This document shows positions 1 through 10,664 of a DNA stretch of 64,000 nucleotides, one piece after another. Position 1 is the first letter of the stretch, and every line of letters begins with the position of its first letter. The translations under genes were made by a program, and so were the position numbers. Where the stretch lies: contig MKUH01000024.1 in the NCBI GenBank assembly GCA_001897745.1, positions 142,380 to 206,379 of the forward strand. Reading direction: 5' to 3'. The stretch comes from Candidatus Accumulibacter sp. 66-26. GTDB taxonomy: Bacteria; Pseudomonadota; Gammaproteobacteria; Burkholderiales; Rhodocyclaceae. The notes under the pieces were generated by a model. It was not told where the DNA came from, made no database searches, and saw nothing but the letters and a program-made list of their open reading frames with translations.

Positions 1-2
1 AC

Positions 3-620
3 CCGGAGTACCTGCGCCTGGCGCGCGCCCTGTGCGACCGCTACGAAGTGCATCTGATCTGCGACGAAATCGCCGTCGGCTGCGGCCGCACCGGCACCTT
101 CTTCGCGCACGAGCAGGCCGGCATCCGCCCCGATTTCCTGTGCCTGTCGAAAGGCATCTCCGGCGGCTACCTGCCGCTCTCCGTCGTACTCACCACCGAC
201 GCCGTCTACGGCGCCTTCTACGACGACGCGACGACGCGCGGCTTCCTGCACTCGCATTCATACACCGGCAACGCGCTGGCCTGCCGCGCCGCGCTGGCGA
301 CGCTGGACATCTTCGAAGAGGACGGCGTGCTGGCCGCCAACCGCGCGCTGGCGGCGCATCTCGGGCAGAGCCTGGCGCCGCTCGCCGCGCACCCGCGGGT
401 GCGCCACTTCCGCCAGCGCGGCATGATCGCCGCCTTCGACGTGGCGATCGACGATCCGCACTTTTCACGCAAGTTCTACCGCGCCGCACTGGCGCGCGAA
501 ATCCTGCTGCGCCCGATCGGCACGACCGTCTACGTCATGCCGCCCTACGTGATCGGCCGCGACGAGTGCGACTTCCTCGCACAGCGCGCCGGCGAGGCGC
601 TGGAAGCCGCGCTGCGATGA
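3..620 (+). CDS. bioA: BioA, adenosylmethionine-8-amino-7-oxononanoate aminotransferase (C-terminal part, cut by window edge)
   Basis: PLP-dependent transaminase of biotin synthesis that converts 7-keto-8-aminopelargonate to 7,8-diaminopelargonate with SAM as amino donor. The open frame runs in from the left edge, so the N-terminal half is missing; about 205 codons remain. Visible are the DEI motif with the Asp expected to contact the PLP ring nitrogen, the LSKGISGG segment with the PLP lysine, and the [10 protein letters not shown] motif typical of BioA. The TGA stop at 618-620 overlaps the ATG of bioF (617), so the two are translationally coupled. Class-III aminotransferases resemble each other, but the bio neighbours settle the assignment. 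Confidence 0.93.
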   Translation, partial: PEYLRLARALCDRYEVHLICDEIAVGCGRTGTFFAHEQAGIRPDFLCLSKGISGGYLPLSVVLTTDAVYGAFYDDATTRGFLHSHSYTGNALACRAALATLDIFEEDGVLAANRALAAHLGQSLAPLAAHPRVRHFRQRGMIAAFDVAIDDPHFSRKFYRAALAREILLRPIGTTVYVMPPYVIGRDECDFLAQRAGEALEAALR

Positions 621-1813
621 CGCGACAAGCGATCTGGGACGAGCTGCGGGACGAACTCGCCGCCCTCGACCGCGCCGGCCTGCGCCGCCGCCGGCGCACG
701 CTGGAATCGCCCTGCGGCCCGCTCGCCCGCGTCGCCGGGCGCGAGCTCGTCAGCTTCTGCAGCAACGACTACCTCGGCCTCGCCAGCGACCCGGCGCTGA
801 TCGACGCGGCGGTAGCCGGCGCGCGCCGCTGGGGCGTCGGCAGCGGCGCCTCGCACCTCGTCAGCGGCCACCTCGCGCCGCACGAGGCGCTCGAAGCCCG
901 GCTCGCCGCCTTCACCGGCTTTGCGCGCGCCCTGCTCTTCTCGACCGGCTACATGGCCAACCTCGGCATCGTCCCGGCGCTCGTCGGGCGCGGCGACGCG
1001 GTGTTCGCCGACAAGCTCAACCACGCATCGCTGATCGACGCCGCGCAACTCGCCAAGGCGCAGGGCGCCGACAGCCAGCGCTACGCGCACGGCGACCTCG
1101 CGGCGCTCGAACGCCAGCTCGCTGCCAGCCCCGCCCGGCGCAAGCTGATCCTGACCGACGCCGTGTTCAGCATGGACGGCGACCTCGCGCCGCTACCGGG
1201 GCTGCTCGCGCTGGCCGAGCGCTTCGACGCCTGGCTCGTCGTCGACGACGCGCACGGCTTCGGCGTGCTCGGGCCGCAGGGGCGCGGCAGCCTCGCGCAC
1301 TTCAACCTCCCGGTCTCCGAACGCGTCGTCTACATGGGCACGCTCGGCAAGGCGGCCGGCGCCGCCGGCGCCTTCGTCGCCGCTTCGGAGACGGTGATCG
1401 AGTGGCTGCTGCAGCGCGCGCGCACCTACATCTTCACCACCGGCAGCAGCCCGATCGTCGCCTGCGCGCTGCTCGCCGCGCTCGACGAGATCGAAGGCGG
1501 CGACGCCCGCCGCGCGCACCTATGGCAACTCACCGCGCAGCTGCGCGACGGGCTGGCCAATACGCGCTGGCGCCTGCTGCCCTCGCCGACGGCGATCCAG
1601 CCGGTGCTGATCGGCGACAACCACGAAGCCCTGCGCGTCGCCGACGCGCTCCTCGAACGCGGCCTGTGGGTGCCGGCGATCCGCCCGCCGACCGTGCCCA
1701 AGGGCACGGCGCGCCTGCGCGTCTGCCTCTCGGCGGCGCACACGGCGGCGCAGGTCGCACGCCTCGTCGACGCGCTGCGCGAACTGGCCGGCGCGGCGGG
1801 CGATCCGGCATGA
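617..1813 (+). CDS. bioF: BioF, 8-amino-7-oxononanoate synthase
   Basis: Condenses pimeloyl-ACP (or pimeloyl-CoA) with L-alanine to give 7-keto-8-aminopelargonate. The 398-residue length fits this alpha-oxoamine synthase family (about 385-400). Seen: SNDYLGLA near residue 49, [10 protein letters not shown] near 76-85, [11 protein letters not shown] near 209-219, and the PLP lysine at about 245 in [11 protein letters not shown]. The start at 617 is chosen because it overlaps the bioA stop (ATGA); the same frame is open further upstream but that part is antisense-like coding of bioA. Its stop again overlaps the start of bioH at 1810. Second gene of a tightly packed bio operon. Confidence 0.95.
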   Translation: MTRQAIWDELRDELAALDRAGLRRRRRTLESPCGPLARVAGRELVSFCSNDYLGLASDPALIDAAVAGARRWGVGSGASHLVSGHLAPHEALEARLAAFTGFARALLFSTGYMANLGIVPALVGRGDAVFADKLNHASLIDAAQLAKAQGADSQRYAHGDLAALERQLAASPARRKLILTDAVFSMDGDLAPLPGLLALAERFDAWLVVDDAHGFGVLGPQGRGSLAHFNLPVSERVVYMGTLGKAAGAAGAFVAASETVIEWLLQRARTYIFTTGSSPIVACALLAALDEIEGGDARRAHLWQLTAQLRDGLANTRWRLLPSPTAIQPVLIGDNHEALRVADALLERGLWVPAIRPPTVPKGTARLRVCLSAAHTAAQVARLVDALRELAGAAGDPA

Positions 1814-2637
1814 CCTCAATGGTTTCGACGATTCCGATGGCTTCGATGTCTGCGGCAGGCGGCGGGCCGGTTTCCCGGATCGTCGGGAGCGGCCCCGACC
1901 TCGCGCTGATCTCCGGCTGGGGCCTCGGCGCCGCCGCCTGGGGGCCGGTCGTCGACACCCTGGCCGCGCGCTGCCGCGTGCACCTCGTCGAACTGCCCGG
2001 CTACGGCGCGATGCCGCCCGACGACGCCGGCTTCGTTGAAACCGCACAAGCCATCGCCGCCGCCCTGCCCGACGGCGTCGCCCTCTGCGGCTGGTCGCTC
2101 GGCGCCCTGCTTGCACTGCAGGCCGCGCTGGAGGTCGCACCCTCCGCGCCGCAGCGCATCGCGCGCCTGATCCTGGTCGGCGCCACGCCGAGCTTCATGC
2201 AGCGCGCCGACTGGGCGCCGGCGCAGCCGCCGGCCCTGCTCGACGCCTTCGCCGCCGCCGTGCGCGAAGACGCCGGCGCGACGCTGCAGCGCTTCGCCGC
2301 GCTGCTCAACCAGGGCGACGCGCAGGCCCGGCGCCTGACGCGCGCCCTCGCCGGCGCGCCGGGCGGCGCGCTCCCCGACACATCGGCGCTCGCCGCCGGC
2401 CTGCGCTGGCTGCGCGAGGTCGACCTGCGCGCGCAGCTGCCGGCCGTCGCCGCGCCGACCCTGCTCATCCACGGCGAACGCGACCCGCTGATGCCGCTCG
2501 CCGCCGCGCAGTGGCTCGCCGAGCGCCTGCCCGACGCGCGCCTCGCGAGCTTCGCGGAGAGCGCGCACGCGCCCTTCCTCGCCGACCCGGCGCGCTTCTG
2601 CGCCCTCGTCGCCGACTTCTGCGGCGCCCCACGATGA
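1810..2637 (+). CDS. bioH: BioH, pimeloyl-[ACP] methyl ester carboxylesterase
   Basis: Alpha/beta hydrolase that removes the methyl group from pimeloyl-ACP methyl ester and so ends pimelate assembly. 275 residues. The nucleophile is Ser at about 96 in GWSLG, the acid is Asp in GERDPLMP and the base is His in ESAHAPF. The first 15-20 residues (several Met, Ser and Gly) lie before the conserved fold, so a later in-frame ATG (M4, M10 or M13) is possible; 1810 is preferred because of the ATGA overlap with bioF. Its stop overlaps bioC at 2634. Position between bioF and bioC supports BioH over a generic hydrolase. Confidence 0.9.
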   Translation: MTSMVSTIPMASMSAAGGGPVSRIVGSGPDLALISGWGLGAAAWGPVVDTLAARCRVHLVELPGYGAMPPDDAGFVETAQAIAAALPDGVALCGWSLGALLALQAALEVAPSAPQRIARLILVGATPSFMQRADWAPAQPPALLDAFAAAVREDAGATLQRFAALLNQGDAQARRLTRALAGAPGGALPDTSALAAGLRWLREVDLRAQLPAVAAPTLLIHGERDPLMPLAAAQWLAERLPDARLASFAESAHAPFLADPARFCALVADFCGAPR

Positions 2638-3446
2638 GCGCGCTGCCGCCCAAGCAGCGGGTACGCGACTCCTTCGACCGCGCCGCATCCTCCTACGACG
2701 CGGCGGCCGTCGTGCAGCGCGAAGTCTGCGCGCGCCTGCTCGACCGGCTCGCCGAAGCCGCCGCCCCCGCCCGAATCGCCGACACCGCCGCATTCGATCT
2801 TTCCGCCGCGCCGCGCATCCTCGACGCCGGCTGCGGCACCGGCTACGGCGCCCGCCTGCTGCGCGAACGCTGGCCGCGCGCGCAGATCACCGCGGCCGAC
2901 TTCGCGCCGGCCATGCTCGCACTGGCGCGCCGCCACGCCGACCGCTGCCTCGCCGCCGACATTGAGGCACTGCCTCTGCCGGATGGCGCCTTCGATCTCT
3001 GGTGGTCGAGCCTGAGCATCCAGTGGTGCGACGCCGCCGCCGTCTTCGCCGAAGCCGCCCGCGTGCTGCGCCCGGGCGGCCGCCTCGCGGTCAGCACGCT
3101 GGCGCCGGGCACCTTCGGCGAGCTGCGCGCCGCCTTCGCTGGCGTCGACCGCTACCGCCACACGATCGCCTTCAGCGAGCCGGAGAGTGTCGGCACCGCG
3201 CTTTCCGCCGCCGGTTTCCGCACCGTCGAACTGCGGCGCGCGACGATCGCCGTGCATTACCCGGACCTCAAGGCGCTGCTGCGCGCGGTCAAGGCGATCG
3301 GCGCCAACGCCGTCGGCGACGGCGCGCGCAGCGGCATGATGGGGCGCGCCGCCTGGCAGGCCGTGCAGGCCGCCTACGAAAGCCGGCGCACCGCCGCCGG
3401 CCTGCCCGCCACCTACGACGTGCTGCTGTGCACGGCTGAAAAGTAA
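2634..3446 (+). CDS. bioC: BioC, malonyl-[ACP] O-methyltransferase
   Basis: SAM-dependent methyltransferase that caps malonyl-ACP so that fatty acid synthesis enzymes can build the pimelate chain; works with BioH, encoded just upstream. 270 residues, class I fold. The SAM-binding motif I, LDAGCGTGYG, lies at about 63-72, followed by an acidic AADFAPAML strand and the PLPDGAFDLWWSSLSIQW region characteristic of BioC. The N-terminal VRDSFDRAASSYD is also typical of BioC. The start at 2634 overlaps the bioH stop. The transcription unit may end here, since 147 bases without a clear gene or terminator separate it from bioD. Confidence 0.93.
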   Translation: MSALPPKQRVRDSFDRAASSYDAAAVVQREVCARLLDRLAEAAAPARIADTAAFDLSAAPRILDAGCGTGYGARLLRERWPRAQITAADFAPAMLALARRHADRCLAADIEALPLPDGAFDLWWSSLSIQWCDAAAVFAEAARVLRPGGRLAVSTLAPGTFGELRAAFAGVDRYRHTIAFSEPESVGTALSAAGFRTVELRRATIAVHYPDLKALLRAVKAIGANAVGDGARSGMMGRAAWQAVQAAYESRRTAAGLPATYDVLLCTAEK

Positions 3447-3593
3447 ATCTGGAAAACCGTCGAACCATAACGGCGACAAGAAATGCCGCGAAGGCAAGAC
3501 ATGTCGTTCCAGTTCCCGCCCGCGGGACGCAAGGACATCGCCCTTTTTTCTTCGTAACCGCCGCATTCGTCGCACTTGCTTGAGGCCCTCACA

Positions 3594-4277
3594 ATGGACG
3601 CCACCGCCAAACCCGCCTTCTTCGTCGCCGGCACCGACACCGAGATCGGCAAGACCTTCGTCGCCTGCGCCCTGCTCCACGCGATGCGCCGGCAAGGGCT
3701 GCGCGCGGTCGGCATGAAGCCGGTCGCGGCCGGCTTCGACGCCGACGGCAGGAACGAGGACGTCGAGCAGTTGATCGCCGCCTCGGCCGCTTCGACCGTC
3801 GCCACGCCGCGCGCGCTGGTCAATCCCTACGGCTTCGCCGCCGCCATCGCGCCGCACATCGCCGCCGAAGAAGAAGGAAGGCGCATCGAACTCGCGACCA
3901 TCGTCGACGCCTTCGCACAGCTGCGCGCGCGCGCCGATACCGACGCCCTCGTCGTCGAAGGCGTCGGCGGTTTCTGCGTGCCGCTCGGCGACGACTGCGA
4001 CGCGGCCGACCTCGCCGTCGCCCTGCAACTGCCGGTGATCCTCGTCGTCGGCATGCGCCTAGGCTGTATCAGCCACGCGCTGCTCACGCAGCAGGCGATC
4101 GCCGCGCGCGGCCTGCCGCTCGCCGGCTGGGTCGCCAACCGCATCGACCCGGCGATGGCGCGCTTCGACGAAAACCTCGCCGCCTTGCAGGCGCGCATCG
4201 CCGCGCCGCTGCTCGGCGTCATCGCGCACGGAACGACGCCGGCCGCCGCCGGCGCCGGGCTGCGCCTGCCCGGCTGA
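3594..4277 (+). CDS. bioD: BioD, dethiobiotin synthetase
   Basis: ATP-dependent carboxylation and ring closure of 7,8-diaminopelargonate to dethiobiotin. 227 residues, the usual size. The P-loop GTDTEIGKT is at 13-21, KPVAAG at about 40-45, and [11 protein letters not shown] at about 123-133 corresponds to the second conserved block. The ATG at 3594 has GAGG about 8 bases upstream; a TTG six codons earlier is less likely. Lies 147 bases after bioC, so it may have its own promoter, but it completes the local pathway except bioB, which is not in the window. Confidence 0.95.
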   Translation: MDATAKPAFFVAGTDTEIGKTFVACALLHAMRRQGLRAVGMKPVAAGFDADGRNEDVEQLIAASAASTVATPRALVNPYGFAAAIAPHIAAEEEGRRIELATIVDAFAQLRARADTDALVVEGVGGFCVPLGDDCDAADLAVALQLPVILVVGMRLGCISHALLTQQAIAARGLPLAGWVANRIDPAMARFDENLAALQARIAAPLLGVIAHGTTPAAAGAGLRLPG

Positions 4278-4421
4278 ATCCGCCCGGCGCCATCCAGCGC
4301 CGCCGCATACCCCGCGCCGCCCAGAACAAGGGGGAAGCGGCCCCGCGCCCGCCCCGCCCCGGACATGGACAGGGCGGCGCTAAATCAGCCATAATCCGGC
4401 GACCTTTTGGCAGAGCCGCAC

Positions 4422-4952
4422 ATGAAATTTCTCTTCGACCTCTTCCCGGTCATCCTGTTTTTCATCACCTTCAAAATTGCTGGAATCTACGCGGCGACCG
4501 CCGTCGCGATAGTCGCGACCTTCGCCCAGATCGCCTGGGTCTGGTTCCGGCACCGCAAGGTGGACACCATGCTCTGGGTCAGTCTCGGCATCGTCAGCGT
4601 GTTCGGCAGCATGACGCTGATCTTCCACGACGAAACCTTCATCAAATGGAAGCCGACCGTGCTCTACTGGGCCTTTGCCGGGGCGCTGGCCGGCGGCGTG
4701 CTGTTCTTCCGCAAGAACCTGATCCGCTCGCTGCTCGCCGAGAAGATCGAGCTGCCGGACGCCGCCTGGCAGAAGCTCAACCTGTCGTGGATCGGCTTCT
4801 TCGTCTTCATGGGAATCGCCAACCTCTTCGTCGCCTACAACTTCTCCACCGACGACTGGGTCAACTTCAAACTGTTCGGCGGCACCGGCCTGATGCTCAT
4901 TTTCGTCCTGCTGCAGGGCCTGCTGCTGTCGAAGCACATCGAGGAGAAATGA
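4422..4952 (+). CDS. yciB: YciB/IspZ, inner-membrane septation protein A
   Basis: Polytopic inner-membrane protein of 176 residues with five to six hydrophobic segments. It is known in enterobacteria as a factor influencing cell envelope synthesis and septation. The start [14 protein letters not shown] is the classic N-terminus of the family. KWKPTVLYW near residue 70 and the C-terminal [11 protein letters not shown] block are also conserved. A good -10 (CATAAT, 4390-4395) lies 26 bases upstream of the ATG. Followed after 2 bases by the YciI-like gene and then bolA, a neighbourhood commonly seen in betaproteobacteria. Confidence 0.92.
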   Translation: MKFLFDLFPVILFFITFKIAGIYAATAVAIVATFAQIAWVWFRHRKVDTMLWVSLGIVSVFGSMTLIFHDETFIKWKPTVLYWAFAGALAGGVLFFRKNLIRSLLAEKIELPDAAWQKLNLSWIGFFVFMGIANLFVAYNFSTDDWVNFKLFGGTGLMLIFVLLQGLLLSKHIEEK

Positions 4953-4954
4953 GG

Positions 4955-5257
4955 ATGCTCTACACCATCATCGGCGAAGACCGTCCGGGAACGCTCGCCG
5001 CGCGCCTGGAAGCGCGCCCGCCCCATCTCGCGCGCCTGCAGGCCTTGCAGGACGAAGGCCGCCTGATCCTGGCCGGCCCCTTTCCCGCCATCGACTCGCC
5101 CGACCCCGGCCCGGCCGGCTTCTCCGGCAGCCTGATCGTCGCCGAATTCGCCTCGCTCGAGGACGCCGAGGCCTGGGCCGACGCCGACCCCTACATCGCC
5201 GCCGGCGTCTATGCCCGCGTCACCATCAAGCCGTTCAAGAAGGTGCTGCCGGCGTGA
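4955..5257 (+). CDS. YciI-like domain protein
   Basis: A 100-residue protein of the YciI ferredoxin-like-fold family (relatives of muconolactone isomerase), with no established substrate. Seen: an N-terminal strand [23 protein letters not shown] (the His-containing helix typical of YciI), [10 protein letters not shown], then [22 protein letters not shown]. The start at 4955 is chosen because GAGGAG (4941-4946) is spaced 8 bases before it; an ATG at 4949 overlapping the yciB stop is too close to that site. Its stop overlaps the GTG start of bolA, so translation is coupled. Confidence 0.85.
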   Translation: MLYTIIGEDRPGTLAARLEARPPHLARLQALQDEGRLILAGPFPAIDSPDPGPAGFSGSLIVAEFASLEDAEAWADADPYIAAGVYARVTIKPFKKVLPA

Positions 5258-5517
5258 ACTTCGAAGAGGAATTGCGCGCACGCCTGGCGCCGCTCGCCGC
5301 GCAGCGCATCGAACTGATCGACGACTCGGCGCTGCACGCCGGCCACGAGGGCGCCAAGGGCGGCGGCGGGCACTACCGCCTGCTGATCGTCGCCGCCGTC
5401 TTCGCCGGCAAGTCGACGGTCGCCCGCCACCGCCTCGTGTACGACGCGCTGGGCGACCTGATGCGCGGCCGGATTCATGCGCTAAGCATCAAATCCCTGA
5501 CGCCGGACGAAGTATAA
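5254..5517 (+). CDS. bolA: BolA family protein
   Basis: Small (87 residues) BolA/IbaG-type protein. The family partners with monothiol glutaredoxins in iron-sulfur handling and affects cell shape. Seen: the class II KH-like fold segments [15 protein letters not shown], then [31 protein letters not shown] and [11 protein letters not shown]. The GTG start at 5254 overlaps the upstream stop (GTGA). A conserved His in SALHAGHEG matches the Fe-S ligand region. The -10 hexamer of the next gene overlaps its stop codon. Confidence 0.9.
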   Translation: MNFEEELRARLAPLAAQRIELIDDSALHAGHEGAKGGGGHYRLLIVAAVFAGKSTVARHRLVYDALGDLMRGRIHALSIKSLTPDEV

Positions 5518-5518
5518 T
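5513..5518 (+). promoter_or_regulatory. -10 hexamer for the parvulin gene
   Basis: Perfect TATAAT lying across the bolA stop codon, about 70 bases upstream of the parvulin ATG. No convincing -35 is visible at the usual distance, so this is only a partial promoter call. Confidence 0.45.
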
Positions 5519-5586
5519 CGGGCGTCGTCGCACTTGCCCCGCACGTGTCATCAAACAATCCCATCCCGACAAAAGGACAACACCCC

Positions 5587-6390
5587 ATGCATAAACTCTC
5601 GAAACTGGCCGCTGCCCTGCTCGTCGGCGCGCTGATCGCGGCACCGGCCGTCGCCCAGGAAAAAGGCAAGGCCAAGGCCGGCGCATTCGCCACGGTCAAC
5701 GGCGTGAGCATTTCGCAGAAAACCGGCGACGCCTTCATGGCCGAACAGAAGGCGCAAGGCGCGCCGGACAGCCCGGAACTGCGCAACGCCGTGCGCGAGG
5801 AACTGATCCGCCGCGAGCTGCTGGCGCAGGAAGCGAAGAAGCTCGGCCTCGACAAGAACCCCGAAATCGCCGCACAGGCCGAACTGTCGCGTCAGGCGAT
5901 CTACGTGCGCGCCTACATCCAGGACTTCATCAAGAAGCACCCGGTCAGCGACGAGCAGCTGAAGGCCGACTACGACAAGATCAAGGCGCAGCTCGGCGGC
6001 AACGAATACAAGTCGCGCCACATCCTGGTCGAGAAGGAAGAAGACGCCAAGGCGATCATCGCCAACCTGAAGAAGGGCGCCAAGTTCGAGGAACTGGCCA
6101 AGCAGTCGAAGGACCCCGGCTCCAAGGAAAACGGCGGCGAACTCGGCTGGAGCAGCGCCGGCAGCTACGTGAAGCCGTTCGCCGACGCGCTGACCGCGCT
6201 GGCCAAGGGCAAGTACACCGAGACCCCGGTCAAGACCGAGTTCGGCTACCACGTGATCCTGCTCGAGGACAGCCGTCCGCTGACCCCGCCGGCCTTCGAC
6301 CAGATCAAGCCGCAGCTCGCGCAGCGCGCGCAGCAGACGCAGATCGAGAAGATGGTGAACGACCTGCGCGCCAAGGCCAAGGTCGACTGA
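5587..6390 (+). CDS. Secreted parvulin-type peptidyl-prolyl cis-trans isomerase
   Basis: Periplasmic folding helper of 267 residues. A signal peptide (KLSKLAAALLVGALIAAPAVA, cut after about residue 23) is followed by a SurA/PpiD-like N-terminal helical region. A single PpiC-type parvulin domain covers about 141-235, with SRHILVEKEEDA, GELGWSSAGSYVKPF and TEFGYHVILLED. The ATG at 5587 is preceded by AAGGA. Length and domain order match the family of PrsA/PpiC-like single-domain periplasmic isomerases rather than two-domain SurA. It ends in a strong hairpin terminator, so this closes the left-hand plus-strand region. Confidence 0.9.
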   Translation: MHKLSKLAAALLVGALIAAPAVAQEKGKAKAGAFATVNGVSISQKTGDAFMAEQKAQGAPDSPELRNAVREELIRRELLAQEAKKLGLDKNPEIAAQAELSRQAIYVRAYIQDFIKKHPVSDEQLKADYDKIKAQLGGNEYKSRHILVEKEEDAKAIIANLKKGAKFEELAKQSKDPGSKENGGELGWSSAGSYVKPFADALTALAKGKYTETPVKTEFGYHVILLEDSRPLTPPAFDQIKPQLAQRAQQTQIEKMVNDLRAKAKVD

Positions 6391-6406
6391 GCTTCGGAAG
6401 CAGACG

Positions 6407-6447
6407 AAAAAACGCCGGGACGGCTGCAGCCTCCCGGCGTTTTTTAT
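6407..6447 (+). terminator. Rho-independent terminator after the parvulin gene
   Basis: Inverted repeat AACGCCGGGA (6411-6420) and TCCCGGCGTT (6432-6441) with a short GC-rich loop, followed by a T run. The A run before the stem lets it also act on the minus strand, toward the end of purL. Confidence 0.88.
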
Positions 6448-6520
6448 TTCCCGTCCGCCACGCCGCCATCCGGCCGAACGGCGCGGCGGACGGCGTCCCG
6501 TCAGAGCTTAGGCGCCGGGC

Positions 6521-9500
6521 TCAGCCGACCCACTTGCGCGCGTTGCGGAACATGCGCAGCCACGGCGAGTCCTCGCCCCAGCCTGCCGGGTGCCAGGACA
6601 TCTGCACGGTGCGGAAGACGCGCTCGGGGTGCGGCATCATGATCGAGAAGCGGCCGTCGGCCGTCGTCACGCCCGCGATGCCGGCCGGCGAACCGTTCGG
6701 GTTGTAGGGATAGACCTCGGTCGGCTGGCCGCTGTTGTCGAGATAGCGCATGGCGACCGCCAGCTTGCCCTGGTCGCCGGTCGCCGAGAAGTCGGCGCGC
6801 CCTTCGCCGTGCGAGACGACGACGGGCAGGCGGCTGCCGGCCATGCCGCCGAAGAAGAGGGACGGCGATTCGGGCAGCTCGACCATCGTGAAGCGCGCCT
6901 CGAACTGCTCGACCTTGTTGCGCACGAAGCGCGGCCAGGCGTCGGCGCCGGGCACCAGATCCTTGAGCGCGCTCATCATCTGGCAGCCGTTGCAGACGCC
7001 GAGCGCGAAGGTGTCGGCGCGCCCGAAGAAGGCGGAGAACTGGTCGCGCGCGCGGTCGTTGAAGAGGATGGTCTTGGCCCAGCCCTGGCCGGCGCCGAGC
7101 ACGTCGCCGTAGGAGAAGCCGCCGCAGGCGACGGCGCCCTTGAAGTCGGCGAGCGCGACGCGGCCGGCGAGGATGTCGCTCATGTGCACGTCGTAGGCGG
7201 CAAAGCCGGCGCGGTCGAAGGCGGCGGCCATTTCGACGTGGCCGTTGACGCCCTGTTCGCGCAGGATGGCGACCTTGGGCCGCGCGCCGGTGCTGACGAA
7301 AGGCGCCGCGACGTCGTCGGCCGGATCGAAGGCCAGCGTCGCCGAGAGGCCGGCGTCGGCGGGATCGAGAATGCGGTCGTACTCCTGCTGCGCGCATTCC
7401 GGGTTGTCGCGCAGCTGCTGCATGCGGAAGCTGGTTTCCGACCAGGCGCGCTGCAGGTCGACGCGCTTCTCGCGCAGCGCGGTGCGGGCGTTGCGGATGA
7501 CGCGCACTTCGTCCCAGGGATTCGGCGCGCCGATGAAGGTCGTGCACGCGCCGAGGCCGGCGCCGCGCAGGATTTCCATCACGCGGTCGCGGTCGCCACG
7601 GCGGATTTGCACGACGACGCCGAGTTCCTCGTTGAACAGCGCGCGCACCAGAATTTCGAAGGAGCGGCCGCCGAGCAGGTCGGGCTTCTTCTCGTTGCCG
7701 TCGACGTCGGCCATCAGCGGGTCGTAGCACAGACCGTCCATGTCGATGGACACGCCGCAGTGCGCGGCGAAGGCCATTTCGACGACGGTGGCGAAGAGGC
7801 CGCCGTCGGCGCGGTCGTGATAGGCGAGCAGCAGATCGGCGGCGGCGAGTTGCTGCACGGCGCCGAAGAAGGCGGCGAGGCGCGCCGGATCGTCGACGTC
7901 CGGCGCATCGCTGCCGGTGGCGTTGAAGACCTGCGCCAGCGCCGAGCCGCCGAGGCGGTTCTTGCCGGCGCCGAGGTCGATCAGCAGCAGATCGGTTTCG
8001 CCGGCGTCGAGCACGAGTTGCGGCGTCAGCGTACGGCGCGCGTCGGGCACGCGGGCGAAGGCGGTGGCGATCAGCGAGAGCGGCGAGACGACCTGCTTCT
8101 TCTCGCCGCGGTCGTCCCAGGCGGTGCGCATCGAGAGCGAATCCTTGCCGACCGGGATCGAGACGCCGAGCGCCTGGCACAGGTCGGACACCGCGCGCAC
8201 CGTGTCGAACAGGCGGGCGTCCTCGCCCGGCGTGCCGGCGGCGGCCATCCAGTTGGCCGAAAGCTTCACGTCGCCGAGCTTTTCGATGCCGGCGGCGGCA
8301 ACGTTGGTCAGCGCCTCGCCGATCGCCATGCGGCCCGAGGCCGGCGCGTCGAGCACGGCGAGCGGCGTGCGCTCGCCCATGGCGAAGGCTTCGCCGGCGT
8401 AGCCCTGATAGCCCATCAGCGTGACGGCGACGTCGGCCACCGGCACCTGCCAGGGGCCGACCATCTGGTCGCGCGCGGTGAGACCGCCGACCGTGCGGTC
8501 GCCGATCGAGATCAGGAAGGTCTTGTCGGCCACCGCCGGCAGGCGCAGCACGCGGTAGGCGGCGTCCTTGAGTTCGAGCGCGGTCGGGTCGAAGGCGACG
8601 GTGACGGGCGGCAGATGCACGACCTCGCGCGTCATGCGCGGCGGCTTGCCGAGCAGCGCGTCCATGTCCATGTCGACCGGGTTGTTGTCGAAGTGGCGGT
8701 CGGCGACGACGAGGCGGTTTTCGGCGGTGGTCCGGCCGACGACGGCGAACGGGCAGCGCTCGCGTTCGCACATCAGCGCGAACTCTTCCAGGCGCGACGG
8801 CGGGATGGCCATCACATAGCGCTCCTGCGCCTCGTTGCACCAGATTTCGGCCGGCGACATGCCCGGTTCCTCGATCTTCACTTCGCGCAGCTCGAAGCGC
8901 GCGCCGCAGCCGGCGCCGTGCGCGAGCTCCGGGAAGGCGTTGGAAATGCCGCCGGCGCCGACGTCGTGGATCGAAATGATCGGATTGCCGTCGCCCGCCT
9001 GCGACGCGTCGCCCTTGGGCGCCCCCATCTGCCAGCAGCGGTCGATGACTTCCTGCGCGCGGCGCTGGATTTCCGGGTTACCGCGCTGCACCGAGGCGAA
9101 GTCGAGGTCCTCGGTGTTGCTGCCGGTGGTCATCGACGAGGCGGCGCCGCCGCCGAGGCCGATCAGCATGCCGGGGCCGCCGAGCTGGACGAGCAGCGTG
9201 CCGGCCGGGAAGGTCGGCGCCTTGAACGACTGCGCGTCGGCGATGTTGCCGACGCCGCCGGCGATCATGATCGGCTTGTGGTAGCCCTTCACACAGCTGT
9301 TTTCACCTTCGCCCACGATCTGCTCGTAGGTGCGGAAGTAGCCAGTCAGGTTGGGACGGCCGAATTCGTTGTTGAAGGCGGCGGCGCCGATCGGGCCCTC
9401 GATCATGATGTCGAGCGCCGAGGCGATGCGCGACGGACGGCCGTAGGCGGCGGTCTGCGCTTCCCACGGCTGCTGCGCGTCGGGGATGTTCAGGTTGGAG

Positions 9501-10531
9501 ACGGTGAAGCCGCAGAGGCCGGCCTTCGGCTTGGAGCCGCGCCCGGTCGCGCCCTCGTCGCGGATCTCGCCGCCCGAGCCGGTGGCGGCGCCCGGGAAGG
9601 GCGAGATCGCCGTCGGGTGGTTGTGCGTTTCCACCTTCATCAGGATGTGCGTCAGCTCTTCGCCGTAGGCGTAGCCGTTGCCACTCGCGGCGCGCGGATA
9701 GAAGCGCGGCACGTTGGCGCCCTCGATCACCGAGGCATTGTCCGAGTAGGCGACGACGGTGCCTTCCGGGTGCGCCTTGTGCGTCTCGCGGATCATGCCG
9801 AACAGCGTCTCGGCCTTCTTCTCGCCGTCGATCACCCACGAGGCGTTGAAGATCTTGTGCCGGCAGTGCTCGGAGTTGGCCTGCGCGAACATCATCAGTT
9901 CGACGTCGGTCGGGTTGCGACCTTTTCCACCATTCGCCTTGCCGAAGATATCGACGAGGTAGTCGATCTCGTCCTCCGAAAGCGCCAGGCCGAGGCGGCC
10001 GTTGGCTTCGACCAGCGCGGCGCGGCCGCCGGCCAGCAGGTCGACGGAGGCCAGCGGCTTGGGCGGGAAGTGGCGGAAGAGATCGGCGGTCTGCGCGAAG
10101 TCGCCGAGCACGGCTTCGATCATGCGGTCGTGGATGAGAGCGGCGAGGCGCGCCTTTTCGTCGACGGAGAACTCGCCGCGCCGGGCTTCGATGCGCCAGG
10201 CGATGCCGCGTTCGATGCGTTCGACGGCGTCGATGCCGCTGTTCCAGGCGATGTCGGTGGCCTTCGACGACCACGGCGAGATGGTGCCGATGCGCGGCGT
10301 GACGAGGAAGAGTTCGCCGCGCTCGGCGCTTTCCGGCGCACGTTCTTCGAGCAGCGCCGCCAGTTGCGCGCGCCGGTCGTCGGCCAGGGGCTGGGCGAGC
10401 ACGACGAAGTGCCAATAATCGGCGCTGAGGATCGCGGCGCCCGGAACGGCGGCCGCGATGCGCTGCTGCAGGCCCTGGAGGCGGAAAGCGGAAAAGGCGG
10501 GAGCGCCGCGGAGGAAAATGATGTCGGCCAT
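6521..10531 (-). CDS. purL: PurL, phosphoribosylformylglycinamidine synthase (large single-chain form)
   Basis: Fourth step of purine synthesis: FGAR plus glutamine and ATP gives FGAM. 1336 residues, the long fused form with an N-terminal domain, two AIR-synthase-like halves and a C-terminal glutaminase, as in gammaproteobacteria and betaproteobacteria. Visible: [20 protein letters not shown] in the first half, KDSLSMRT in the second. The glutaminase nucleophile is in [10 protein letters not shown], and the catalytic His-Pro-Glu is in MMPHPERVF near the C-terminus. The ATG at 10531 (MADIIFLRG) is chosen; an upstream in-frame extension is Ala/Arg-rich and not conserved-looking. A -10 lies at 10618-10623. 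Confidence 0.96.
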   Translation of the reverse strand: MADIIFLRGAPAFSAFRLQGLQQRIAAAVPGAAILSADYWHFVVLAQPLADDRRAQLAALLEERAPESAERGELFLVTPRIGTISPWSSKATDIAWNSGIDAVERIERGIAWRIEARRGEFSVDEKARLAALIHDRMIEAVLGDFAQTADLFRHFPPKPLASVDLLAGGRAALVEANGRLGLALSEDEIDYLVDIFGKANGGKGRNPTDVELMMFAQANSEHCRHKIFNASWVIDGEKKAETLFGMIRETHKAHPEGTVVAYSDNASVIEGANVPRFYPRAASGNGYAYGEELTHILMKVETHNHPTAISPFPGAATGSGGEIRDEGATGRGSKPKAGLCGFTVSNLNIPDAQQPWEAQTAAYGRPSRIASALDIMIEGPIGAAAFNNEFGRPNLTGYFRTYEQIVGEGENSCVKGYHKPIMIAGGVGNIADAQSFKAPTFPAGTLLVQLGGPGMLIGLGGGAASSMTTGSNTEDLDFASVQRGNPEIQRRAQEVIDRCWQMGAPKGDASQAGDGNPIISIHDVGAGGISNAFPELAHGAGCGARFELREVKIEEPGMSPAEIWCNEAQERYVMAIPPSRLEEFALMCERERCPFAVVGRTTAENRLVVADRHFDNNPVDMDMDALLGKPPRMTREVVHLPPVTVAFDPTALELKDAAYRVLRLPAVADKTFLISIGDRTVGGLTARDQMVGPWQVPVADVAVTLMGYQGYAGEAFAMGERTPLAVLDAPASGRMAIGEALTNVAAAGIEKLGDVKLSANWMAAAGTPGEDARLFDTVRAVSDLCQALGVSIPVGKDSLSMRTAWDDRGEKKQVVSPLSLIATAFARVPDARRTLTPQLVLDAGETDLLLIDLGAGKNRLGGSALAQVFNATGSDAPDVDDPARLAAFFGAVQQLAAADLLLAYHDRADGGLFATVVEMAFAAHCGVSIDMDGLCYDPLMADVDGNEKKPDLLGGRSFEILVRALFNEELGVVVQIRRGDRDRVMEILRGAGLGACTTFIGAPNPWDEVRVIRNARTALREKRVDLQRAWSETSFRMQQLRDNPECAQQEYDRILDPADAGLSATLAFDPADDVAAPFVSTGARPKVAILREQGVNGHVEMAAAFDRAGFAAYDVHMSDILAGRVALADFKGAVACGGFSYGDVLGAGQGWAKTILFNDRARDQFSAFFGRADTFALGVCNGCQMMSALKDLVPGADAWPRFVRNKVEQFEARFTMVELPESPSLFFGGMAGSRLPVVVSHGEGRADFSATGDQGKLAVAMRYLDNSGQPTEVYPYNPNGSPAGIAGVTTADGRFSIMMPHPERVFRTVQMSWHPAGWGEDSPWLRMFRNARKWVG

Positions 10532-10617
10532 GGTGAGCAGCGGAGTCGGGTAGAAAGCGGGGGAAAAGCGGCTTGCGCGGGCGCTTGCCGGTGTCGCGCG
10601 GGCGACGCAAAGACGCA

Positions 10618-10623
10618 ATTATA
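10618..10623 (-). promoter_or_regulatory. -10 hexamer upstream of purL
   Basis: TATAAT on the minus strand about 87 bases before the purL start, in the 133-base gap after the GGDEF-EAL gene. It would lie inside the coding region if the longer purL start were used, which favours the 10531 start. No clear -35. Confidence 0.45.
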
Positions 10624-10664
10624 GCCGAGAGCGCCGCCCCCTTGGCCGCCGCGCGCTGCGGCTG

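Noticed and set aside
6590..10624. A very long plus-strand open frame opposite purL
   Set aside because: It is the antisense of a fully conserved purL; the translation is Arg/Gly/Val/His-rich with no domain pattern, a typical artefact of high-GC codon bias.
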